Assembly: GCF_003086295.3 (NCBI RefSeq)
Contig: NC_092045.1
Location: forward strand, 86,566,693-86,630,692
Direction: 5' to 3'
Length of the DNA: 64,000 bases
DNA from: Arachis hypogaea
Lineage: Eukaryota; Streptophyta; Magnoliopsida; Fabales; Fabaceae
Below the pieces are notes generated by a model. It was not told the origin of the DNA, made no database searches, and saw only the letters and a list, made by a program, of their open reading frames with translations. Below, piece by piece: positions 47,061 through 58,399 of the stretch (the first letter of the stretch is position 1; every line of letters begins with the position of its first letter). The position numbers and the translations under genes were made by a program.

Positions 47061-48414
47061 TGAGATATCTTTGTATGATATATTCTTATTTCATATTATA
47101 TTTTGATTTTAGGTCTATATATAATTAATAATTTAATATTTATTTTGGAATTATGTTAGGTAATCAAAATATTTTAAACAATAAATAAAAATACATAATC
47201 AATAATATTTGTATTTATAAGAAAATGTGAATCATTTTCTAAATTTAATTGACACAATTAATTTTTTTTATAATTATCTTCTCTCATTTAATTATACTAA
47301 AAATTAATTTTAAATTTAATATAAATTAAATATAAAAATTCTCTTTCATTATTATTACATTTATAATTCTATAAATTTTTTTCAAATAAAAAATTTAAAT
47401 TTTTATATTTTTAATCTTAAAAAAAATCTCAAATCACCTCGATACATTTTATAAACAATAAAAAATATCTTATATTTGATTAGTCTCTATTTATTAAAAA
47501 CGTCCAAAATTATTAGTTTTTAACCTACAAAATAAAATAATAAATAATAAATTAATACTAATTCATTAATTATAGATATTATATGTTTAAAATTATAGAT
47601 GTTACACATATAAAATTGTAGATGTTAAATTAAAAAATTTTAATAACTCCTACTATACAATTCATATTTTACATATGGACTATTAAAAAATAAAAAAATA
47701 GAAAATGAAATATAAAAAAATTAAGAAATAAATTTTTAAAAGTAATTATTAACTCATTATATTAAAATCAATAAATAATAAATAAGCATACATATGAATA
47801 TTAAATAAAAATATTAAAATAATTAAAATTATGATCTATTAATATACATATGAGATAAGAATTTAAAAAATAAAATAAGACACATAATTTGAAATTTGAT
47901 AATGTTAATTGTAAAAAATTATTAAGTATAGACATTATATATATGAAATTATAAATATTATGAGTATGAAATTATGGATATTATTAATATGAAATTATAA
48001 ATGTTATGTGTATGAACTTATGGATGTTATAAGTAAATTGATCAATTGAATAAATTAATTTAAATATTTGATATTTTTTAAATCTAATTATGATAAAATT
48101 TGAAAATATTTGTGTTAAAAAATCAGAATAAATTATTATTCCACTTTAAAAAATATGAAACAAATATTATGTAAGTGAGATAACAAATTAGTAATTATAA
48201 AAAAAATTAATTAAAATTAATGATAATTAAATTTAGATTATTTCAAACCTCTATCATATTATGTAGGTGCAGTGAAACCGCAAGAAAAAAATAAATTAGT
48301 GGTTACAAAAAAAAATTAACATTAATGATATTCAAAGTATATTATTATGATTAGTCTTTAATACAATAGTATATATGAAAATTAAATTATAAAATGTTTT
48401 ATTAATATACGATA
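47061..48414. other. AT-rich intergenic DNA with a small tandem repeat
   Basis: The only structure is four diverged 23-24-bp units around 47932-48030 (ATGAAATTATGGATATTAT type), with single related units near 47580-47625 and 57890-57930. Confidence 0.55.
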
Positions 48415-48419
48415 TGTTA

Positions 48420-48841
48420 TGTTACGGCCCAGCCCAAGTGACTCGCGGGTCAACTCGACCCGATGACGACCCGACCCGAACGGTCGGATGTAAACTGTTC
48501 ACAGCGCGACCCGGACACGCGTCCCTGACAGCTCCCCGCTACAGCTGTAAGGAAGCTTCGAGGAAGGTGGGCCTGTCCTCGTAGGGCCCACCTCTGACAC
48601 GATATAAATAGGGAAGGACCTGCCCTTCCCTCGAGGTACGTCACCTTTTCGCCTAACATTTCTCCGCCTGCGCACTGACTGACTAGATCGTCGGAGTGTC
48701 TTTGCAGGTGGCACCCCCCCTTGTTTCTCTCACGACAAGTGTTCGACTTCTCGGCAAACCGGAGCCCGACTCAATCGCGATTGAGGAATCCTCGCTCCCA
48801 TCAATCATCACCTGACCTGTCCAGAAACCGACCACCGAACA
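48420..48841 (+). mobile_element. GC-rich solo LTR, family G copy 2
   Basis: 422 bp, begins TGTTACGGCCCAGCCCA and ends ACCACCGAACA, with target duplication TGTTA at 48415-48419 and 48842-48846. TATA-like GATATAAATAGGG (about 48600) and the shared block TCGTCGGAGTGTCTTTGC near 48690. It is diverged from copy 1 (26089-26500), so the two are independent insertions. Confidence 0.9.
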
Positions 48842-48846
48842 TGTTA

Positions 48847-50824
48847 CATCCTAATAGTTAGGGATATAATGTGATAAGTTGAGTAATGAGAGAGTGAGAT
48901 AAAAAAAAATCAAAATATAAAGAAATTATATAAATAAGATTAAATTAAAATTTTTTTAGCTAGTTTTGACTGAATTATTTTGATTTTCAGATTTTTTTAT
49001 TTTAATAATAAAATGATGGTTATAATGTTGTAATTAAACTAATAAAATTGAATTATTAGACACAAATGAATTATGAAAAATTAATGTCCTCTTTATAATA
49101 TTTTCTTTTTAAATTTAAAAAAATAATTGATCATCAAAGTGATTCTTTAGAACTTCTCATATTTTTTAACACAGTTCTTAATATTGGCCTAGAAGAATAG
49201 TCCAAAACATTTTCCTTTATCTAAAATATGATTTTTTTTTTTTAAAATGCTTGCCAATTGATGTTAACAGCATTTTCCAAGATTTTACGTACTCAGAGAC
49301 ACTTCATTTAAAAATAAAAGCAAAATAATCGGTCTTCGAAATTTGGGAGAGAGTTCTGTTGTATTAATTTATTCTGAAAGTTGTCCGATGATGGAGAAAT
49401 TCTTTGGTTGCAGAGAACAAGAGGGAGGAATCACTGAACTGAAGTGAAGTGTTGTTAATAATAGTTACAGAATGAGATCACCAATGATAACGCCTATGCT
49501 TGCTGGGCTTTTACATATCATTCTAGCTTTAGATTCTACTGCCTCTTGAATCCGTATTGCCACTATAAATATGTTCCTGCATGTCTAAACTATCATAGTT
49601 GTTAATTTGATTAAAACACCCTAAATTTTATTCAAATTACTTTGTTAGTAGTAGAATAAAAAAATTATTCCCTTAATGACAAAATAGTTTAGCCAAACTA
49701 AAAATTATTCCCGAAATGTGAATTTGAAGTTCTAAAATTATCTGTGCAACGAAGAAAACAAACGGGAAATTGAATTATTATGTAAGTAGTACTAGCAAAT
49801 ATTGTAATTCACAATTTCACATGGCAGACTCAAAAGAAAACAAAAGAGAATGGTGAAAAGATTTTTTAACTCTGGACAGGACCAGGTGCTGATGACCTGC
49901 TGCTACAGAAATGGTGGTACATGACGCCTTAAATGTCAAATTTTTAACCTAATTTTTACTGTGTTGCATGAATGCGTCATTCCCCATGTCTCAGAAAATC
50001 AGGCCTTTATTACAGGCCCTGCTTTTTTCCATTGTCTCTAAAGTGTTATGTTAAATATGCAGATCTAGCTGTTGTTGGGACCATAGTCAAGTGAATCTTA
50101 AGAAAACCTTCCAGAAAGGAACTTCAATTATTCAGGATTACACTACCCCCAATCCCACCTAACATAATGTTAGGCATTTATTAGGCTCTTTATTCAACTT
50201 TGGCCATCGCCAGAACCTGATTAGTATACATACCATACATTGTCATAATGTAATGGGGTATATAGATTTCACTTCGATTAGATATAAAACACGAGTTACC
50301 TTACCTCATCCTCTTTAGTAAGTTAAAACCATGAACAATTAAAGCTTTCATTTAATTTAGTGCATAGAATCCAAGGCCCGCATATATCAGTGATATCAAA
50401 AAATTTCATTTCTGCCATGTTAAGCATGTCCATCCCTGGAAGGTCAGGCCACATACACACATTCCTTGTATTTTTGGTTTCTTTGATTTTTTGTCAATTA
50501 TATTAAACATTATAGTACATTACTATGAAAGTAGCTGTAACATTTTTTGTATATATAAAAAAAGAAATTGGGAACACAATGTAAAATACTTTCCCTCCGT
50601 TTAACAAATAACTGTAATCTCGCCCCCTCCCTCCAAAACAAAATAACACAAAAGCAAATATTAAATGATTATGATCCATAAATAATTCAGCATTTCCTTG
50701 ACCAGTAAATAAAATTAATCAACTGACCTAAAAGTACACCTGCATTTTCCGAACTTCATCAAAAGATTCACTACTGACTACTCTCTCTCTTCTTGTGAAC
50801 TTATACTATAATTTTTCCTATTTT
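48847..50824. other. Intergenic DNA downstream of the transporter
   Basis: No gene found on either strand. It includes the transporter 3' UTR near 50824, with an end I cannot place. Confidence 0.55.
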
Positions 50825-53800
50825 CTATACCTTCTCATCTGGTTCAGAGGATACAGGTAGTGAACTATAATCTTGAGTTTTAGGAAGGGAAAAGCTACGG
50901 CGCTCCTTCCCCCCTGGCTTAGAAGAAGCATTGCCATACCAGATCATTCCCGCTATTGCAATGACCATACCTAGAATTACTTGTAGATTGAGACCTTCTT
51001 TTCCAAAGAAGATGAATCCTAAGATCAGGACCAGAATTGTCTTCATATGGCCGAGGACTTGGAATGATACAGCTGTAAACCTACCAATGCATATGAACTG
51101 GCTGAGGTTTGTCCCTACCGCGATAGAGCAAGACAAAATGATGAACAACTGCAGACAAGAAGACCAGCTCAGTTTAATAATGGTGTTCCATGTGTATATA
51201 AATTTGGAAGATTCACAAACTTGACATTGTTTACATATTTGGAATTTGGATACTCTCCTTTTACTTAGAAAATGATAGCCGCATTTCCAAAGAAATAATT
51301 GTCCATGCACAAGAAAGAGTTGGTCCAACTATTGAATAAGTTGTTTGTTTCAAAAAGTGAGAGTAATTTTCTGGAGGAAATGTTGGGATCCAAATTAATC
51401 TAATAATAACTGGAAAGATAACTAGAATCAAATTTGGATATGATGCAAATCAAGTATGGGACCATCAGAAAATGTGTATATTGAAATTGAAAGTTTCATG
51501 TGTATAAATCTTCAAGCATTCACTATTATTACATATATATATTAGGACTTTTTGAGCCTACCAGTCAGAGATGAAGGAAGGTTGAGAATCATCATTGGCA
51601 AATCAGGGTAGATAAAACACAGAACTCATGAATATAAAAAATTACTGTACATCGAATAAGAGATGGAGAAAAAATATATTCAGTTAATAGGAATAGGATG
51701 AGTAGAAAAGATTATATTGAGGAGTATAAAATAGAATCTAATTCTATATATAATAATATATTATTAAAATAATAAAAAATAGAAAGAATGAATGTAAAAC
51801 GTAGAACTAAAAAAATGGATTGATTTCGCCTTCTATTTCCGCAAGGAACATAGGTATGATAATACACTTTAAAATTTTTTTATTTGGAAAAAGAAAAAAA
51901 ATCTTTTAAGTTCTGCTAAATTTTTCACAAAGGGAAGAAAGCATGGAGCTGAAATAACTTACTTAAAACCCCTTTTAAAGGATTACGCGGTACGATTGAA
52001 TCAAATAAGCCCTTTTGGAATAAATATTCAGCTACTTGTGAACCTCAAAAGACCTGCTTAACTCTCTAATTCTTTTTCCCATATGTTAGTTTTTTTTTTT
52101 TTTCAATTTTGGAAATTCGTTATGTGTCTTATTTAGTATAGTCTTTCACAAATGGATTCGAGTAGAGTTTCTATTTCTTTTTCTTATCACAATCAACAAT
52201 CATAAGTATTTGTTTGGAATATGTATTGGAATACATTGGAATCTATTTGGACTATGGAATAAGAATAATATATTCTTATATATATATGCTAATATATCCA
52301 CCTTGGAATCATTTTGTGAGTTATGATTAATATAAATAGCATTGTTCTAACATCTAAGAGAAACTACCATTAGTTTATGCACTTTAGAGACATATTTCTT
52401 TTACTGAAGTCTTATCTAGAATTCTAGATTCCAAAGGATAGTCTTATGAACCAACAAATTTGCAGAAAGATCCTTGTAGAATTTCGGATTTCAAGCAATG
52501 CTTACTAGGCTTAAAACAGATGGTTGAGAAGCATTGTAAATGAGTTAAGATTTAGCCATAGTCAACCAAGGGTTTTATATCTACTTGATACTAAATATAG
52601 GCAGTAGAGCTTGGCAAGCGGTTTTTCATAATAAGCAACAGGTAGAATGGATAATCTATAATGAGCAGGAGAATCTTAATGTAAGTGATACGCACTTATG
52701 CACTGCATGGCTAGTTCCTTGGTGCTAGAGTATCCACCAGAAAAATATGACAGGGCCAACCTGATATAAATAACTTTCACTAGCTTCTGCTTACCTCCCT
52801 CCTCACAGCAAAAAATTTAGAAGAAAAGGAAAGACAATGAAACTTACAATGGATGTCAAACTATAGCCATAGGCATCAACTCGTTTGTTTGTCAACCAAT
52901 AGTCCAGAAAGGGGCCTACTAGCAGTAAACTAGCTGCCTGTGCTGGTGCAGTCTGGCCCAACAAGTTAAATGATCCAATAGAATACTTTCTTTGAAGGTA
53001 ATGTACATACTGCATAAAAGGTAATGTAAAATATCAGCTCAAAAAATCAAGATCATGAGACCCAGATATAACAGGAAGAGTAAGAATTTTAATCAACTAA
53101 AATAAGTTATCTCGGTCTTCCAAAGAAGCATCCAAGAATACTGTTTGTGAAAAAACCCTAGATAAACAAACAAATTGTTGTAGGTCATCCAATTCATGTT
53201 TAGATCTACAACAAGCTGATTATTTCTTAATACATGAATGTTACCAACAAGCATTGTGAATCTGAAAGTGAACATTTTATCTATTTAGAATTTCCTTCTT
53301 ATGACAGGAATTTACTTTGACGAGATTTTATTTTCCAACCAAGACTGAGGGTTTTGTAAAGTTTTAGCGTGTTACTTACATATTGCTGCAGTGCTGTGCT
53401 CCAAACTCCTACTACAGCAGCTATGAAACCCTTAGCATTGACGCTGACATCGGTTACTGTACAAACAGCAACACCAAGCAGAACCAAAAGAATACTAAGC
53501 TTTGTGTCTCTTGAATATCTCACATTGTCAAAAACAACTTCCAGGAAACAAGATACTGGGATCATACTCAGCTTGGCAATCTGACAATTTCATTTCAAAG
53601 GAAACAATAATTATAAATACTTATCTCCAATGCAAGAAGTGACTATTATAAGCCCAAAAGACTGATTTTTATTTTATTTTATTTTATTTTGCACAAAGAG
53701 GATTTTGAAAGAAGTCCAGAAGGTACCTGATAGAAACCAACAGAGTTCCACATTAAACTCACATTCATTCCAACAATGGAGAAATTTGCAAATAAAACAA

Positions 53801-55778
53801 ATTTGATGATATCAGATGATTGAAGATGAGCGCTTTGGATATATCCAAGTGATTTAAGAATGGTAGTCAACAAAGTTGTTGTGACAAAATGCAGACCAGT
53901 CAAAGTTGTAGCTGCAAAGTAGCATAATTAGCATTTTCTGGCGCAGCCACGTTAAGACCAACACTAGGGAAAAACTTCAGTAGTTTACAACATCAGAAGA
54001 AACCAAAACCAAATTCCACTTAGCTGTGCTACCTAGAAGAGGTTTTTAATTGGTCATCCAATGTTATTCTCATTATTTTAAGACTTTCAATAAATGACAG
54101 TACTGTGATTATCAGTCTCAGAACGAAAATGATGCAGATGAAGCAGTAGTTCCAAGAAAGTTTTCCTAATCAAAACTAAATTTAATGCTTATCTTCAATG
54201 TGGTGACAGGTTTTTTGGATTTCAAAGAAACTTAATGTAGTGTATTCTTTCTTTCATTCCCTCCATATGATGTTTTAAAGAGCAACGGTCATGCTTTGAA
54301 CACCACACAACAATAATAACAACAATAAAGGCTTATCTCCATAGGTAGGGTTCAGTTACATGGATCAAATGACGTAATTGTATCATATGTCATGTTTAAG
54401 TGAAAGTGTTTACACATAGATCTCTTTTGACTGCCTCTTGTAGTCTTGTATGATCCTTTTAGGTCTTCCTCTATCTTTCGTCACGTCTATCTTCCATTTG
54501 AGCTACCCTTCTAATTGAATGTTCTAATGATATTCTCCCCACATGTCCAAACCACCTAAGAAGAGATCCTACAATCTTTTCAACGGTAGGCGCTACTCCA
54601 ACTTTCTCTCTTATGTCCTCATTCCTTATTTTGTCTTGTTTGACTGCTCATTCATCTAGGTATCCTCATCTCTACCACACTAAACTTAAGCTCATGCTCA
54701 CTCCTTGTTGTCCGACACTCTGTTTCATATAACAGTTGGTCTATTTTTTTTCTCCAATTTTCACTTCTCTATTAGTGTTTCTCTCCTATATATTCCATTT
54801 TACTATGACTTATACACAAATCAATTACCTCTCAAAGCTTCTTTCTACAAATCTAGCTTCTGGTTTAAATCTTCCTTTGATTCTCCCATAAAGATGATAT
54901 CATCAGCTTAAAACATACTCCATGGTACGGATTCTTGGATATGCTTAGTAAACACTTCCAAAACCAATGTGAATGCCATATCAAACAAAGAACAAGTCCT
55001 TGGTTTAGCTGTCCTTTATTGTGAGTAAAAAATCCAATAAGCTTGTGAGGATACAATTTCCGCATATAGGGTGAAAGAATAACATTAACGACCCATTTGC
55101 CCAGATTTTCTTTTGATGTCTGTTGTTAACTATACCTAAGTTTGATGTTTACAAGCATCTTCAATGCCAATTGTAACCTATTCAGCTAGAACTACCAAGA
55201 AACCAACCCTCTCTTATATATTCTCTTTTATTGCAATGAAATTTCTATTTCATAATAATAAATATAAAAGAAAGACACCTCCAAAATTGCAGTTTAGAAT
55301 AATTTCTAACCCAGTTCCATGCAACATTAAATTTACAAGTCTATCATCAGGTCATTTATATACCTAGGTCAAATTACTAAAGTTGTACAATCTAAATTAA
55401 GCTAACTGATAATATTAGAGTGAAACACACATGAAACATCAAGTTTAGAATAGAAGCACATGATAGAATCTTTCTTCTTTACACCTTCACACACACATGG
55501 ACACATATTTCTTGGCAAAAATATACACAAAAGTTGGTAGCTAATGAAATAACACAAACATAATGAGCATGGAAACTTCTAATTTAGTAAATTAAAGGCA
55601 TGACCAAAAGAAAAATGGTAGAAGAAAATAATCATGATGGAGCCATACCAAAACTGAAACCATAAGTAGCCATCAATGCTTTATTCACAAGGATTATTCC
55701 TACAGATGTGACTACATTGAACAACCATGATGCTGCATCAAGGGTAGCCTTCCTGTCGCCCTTGCTTGCAGAAGACAT
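50825..55778 (-). CDS. URGT: Nucleotide-sugar transporter, URGT5/6-like (UDP-rhamnose/UDP-galactose)
   Basis: Golgi multi-pass antiporter of the NST/TPT superfamily that brings UDP-sugars into the lumen for cell-wall polysaccharide synthesis. Coding exons: 55649-55778, 53727-53911, 53380-53580, 52848-53009, 50825-51148. All introns are GT-AG and phases fit (130, 185, 201, 162, 324 nt), giving 333 residues. The start [20 protein letters not shown] leads into about ten hydrophobic segments. Diagnostic stretches are [48 protein letters not shown] and [14 protein letters not shown], which match the KT/KVAG URGT clade rather than UXT/UUAT. The cytosolic tail [15 protein letters not shown] is typical of URGT5/6. 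The splice model is mine from consensus and homology memory. Substrate is by family, not shown here. Confidence 0.92.
51815..52047 (-). pseudogene. accD: Plastid accD fragment (NUPT) in intron 4
   Basis: Minus-strand reading from about 52047 gives the C terminus of plastid acetyl-CoA carboxylase beta subunit ([20 protein letters not shown], then HAFFPL) down to a TGA at 51925-51927. The next 110 bp look like the plastid accD-psaI spacer. About 40 codons survive. It lies within the fourth intron of the transporter gene, same strand. The fragment was recognised from memory and its outer limits are approximate. Confidence 0.75.
54302..55020 (-). mobile_element. 5'-truncated RTE-type LINE in intron 1
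   Basis: Minus strand. A reverse-transcriptase piece with [15 protein letters not shown], a stop, then [20 protein letters not shown] (RT motif with A-D-D), further on LLYETEC and VVEMRI, and a 3' end with TTTATTGTTGTTATTATTGTTG as the simple-repeat tail near 54303-54330. Many stops and frameshifts. Shape and words match plant RTE LINEs. The 5' limit is uncertain. Confidence 0.8.
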
Positions 55779-55789
55779 ATTAAACTATA

Positions 55790-56890
55790 GCTTCCAACTC
55801 AAAAACTGGTTATCTCACCAGTCACAGCTTCACTTTCATATGAAGGAATGTATCACTAAGTTTGGAATCCCAAAATTTTATCTGTATTAAACGAAAAATA
55901 GGTCACCAGAACTGAAACACATATTGTATAAATAAAGTAGAATTTCATACTGCTTCACAGATACCCCCATCCAGAGGATTAGACACACCTTCTTTGGCCA
56001 AAACATCACGGAAAAAGGGGGAAACATAAATAAAAATCTTAAAATCATTAAATTACCTCATAACATCCTAATTGTAACTTGAAAAATGATAGAGGATCTA
56101 TATATACAGGCCTAACAGCTTTGTCTTTCTTTGTTTTTTTTTTATTTAACTAATTGAACCATATCACATCAATTTAATAAATGTTTCCTATTATTAATTA
56201 CTAATTAGCATATTCACTCTTTACCTATTTACTTAAAATCAATTGTTTAAACAAAAAAGGAAAAATGAAAATACATAATAGAGCTGCAATCATGAACTAT
56301 GATCTAACTACAATCATGATCCAACATTCTCAGGGACACAATTCATCAAAGGAAAACCAATTTAACCGTGAAATTAAACCAGAATTAGACACTTCATTCC
56401 AGATCCGTTACTCTCTTCACATACGCAGTAAATTCGAAGCTGATTTGAACTCTAAGGTGAACACAAATCAGGAAACCATTATAAAAGCAGAAATAACTTG
56501 AGCAAAAAGTTAAGCTAAAACCGAATCAAGAAACACGGATCCGCGATCCCTAAACAAGTACTGATCCAGTAAGAAACCACAGCAAAAGTTCTCAAAACGA
56601 AATGAGAAAAAAAAGAAAGTAGCATAGAACACAATAATAAACGAAGCAAGTTGAATGAAGTTTTGTTGAATTGTGAAGGGAATAAACGACGCACCGTTTT
56701 GGTGGAGGGGGAGATGAGAAGAGGTGAAGGAAGTAGTAGTAGCTGCAGAAATGTGAAGAGCAGTGTCGTCGGAGAGAAAAACCAAAGAACGCAGCGCAAC
56801 GCAGCGTTTTGGGGTTCTTTGGTTCTCTCTCTCTTTTCTGTGTTGTTAGAGTTTTAGGGGTTGTGTGAGTGAGTTTGGTTTTTAAATTGG
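55790..56890 (-). promoter_or_regulatory. Putative 5' UTR, leader intron and promoter of the transporter gene
   Basis: A CT-rich, less AT-biased stretch at about 56640-56860 precedes the gene, with a TTTAAAAA TATA-like word near 56881 (minus strand). The 0.9 kb between it and the first ATG is AT-rich and likely contains a leader intron, as the sequence lacks any other gene. The splice sites are not certain. The overlapping 90-codon ORFs there are probably not coding. Confidence 0.4.
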
Positions 56891-56899
56891 AAAATGCAG

Positions 56900-58394
56900 C
56901 TGCTTTTGTAACGTCCAGATTCAGTGATCGACGAAAGGAAAGGTGAGGTGAGGTGAGTTGCCAGGAAAGCTTCTACAACTGAGTAAACGGAATTTCGTCA
57001 AATCATTAACTCAAAGATAATTTGGTCAACAAGTCTACACCCGTGATAATTAATTATTTATTAAAATATCTTTAACAACAAAAAATTTATTAATATCTTT
57101 AAACAATGTAGTTAATAAAATTAGAAAAAAATTTATTTTATTAATTTAATCTGATAGAAATTAATTTTGTAAAACTTGCGCACGTTTTAAACAAATTATA
57201 TCTATAAGGATTTAACTATCATGTATTTTAAAGATATAATTATTAATAGAAAATTTTAAATTTTTTTATTTTAGTAAATGCACGATAATAACATTGAAAA
57301 CTAACTTTCTTTATATATTTCAAGCAACAGAAAATGATTAATAATTTAACGTCTAAAGAGACTAAATGTTGAGTGTATATAGTTAATCACTTATACGCAC
57401 ATCCCATATAACAATAGATAGAGACAAATTAAATTGGACACAATGATATATAATTTAAATATCACTACTCGGCTAATTGATACCTTGGGTTTAATACATA
57501 TTTCGATGGCCTAGATTACTTATTGACATTGTTATGTTAGTCCGGGGAATGATGTTAGCAGCCCACCCGAGATATAAATTCTATAGGTCATTTAAGTGTG
57601 AGTTATAGGTATAATTTTCTATATATGTTTGGTGTGAAATTTTGCTTTTGATGTCATTTTCTCATTCATTTCATTGGTGTGAATGAAATAATCCCATCCC
57701 ATGCCTTTCGTTCTTCTCCATGTGGTGTTTATTATGAAGAAGAAATTATGCCGTCCTTCTTCTTTTTCCCACATCAATCAAGTACTTGATGTTTGATTGT
57801 TTCGGCAAGTTTTGTTTTGAATGATGGAGTATAACTCGTTTGGGCAAGTTTTTTTATGAACGAAATAAATAGATAATATTAGATGTAATAAATATATAAT
57901 TATAAATATTATATATATAAAATTATACATGTTAAGTTTAATAAATAACTTTATATTATTATCTCTTTGGTCAGGGACACTCAAGGGGCAAGTAGTGACC
58001 TTGTCCTAATAAATTTTAAAAATTCATATACTATTATAATAGATGTATTATATAAAATAAAATTTAATAATATAATAATAGTAAAAAAAATTACTATTCT
58101 TTATATATTAGGATTTAAATTTCTCTACATATATTTATATTATTTGTATTTTTTTATTTAATTTAGAGTTTTTTTACATCTCTTTTCTAAGATTAATATT
58201 AACATTTATAATCATATAAAAAATACTTTAATATTATTTATAATAATATATTTTTTTCTAATTTTATTTAGTTATTTCTTTTTTATTATTTTTTTAATTA
58301 ATTTTTACTCCTTTTATTATATAAAAATACTTTAATATATTTTAAATTGACATAACAAAATTGTTAGTACAATTAACTTATATTATTTTATGTC
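56900..58394. other. AT-rich intergenic DNA
   Basis: No gene seen. It ends at the LTR at 58400; the pentamer before that LTR is ATATT. Confidence 0.55.
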
Positions 58395-58399
58395 ATATT

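Noticed and set aside
56510..56857. ORFs of 91 and 94 codons (minus) and 68 (plus) upstream of the transporter
   Set aside because: They overlap in different frames in a CT-rich leader or promoter region and have no recognisable domain.
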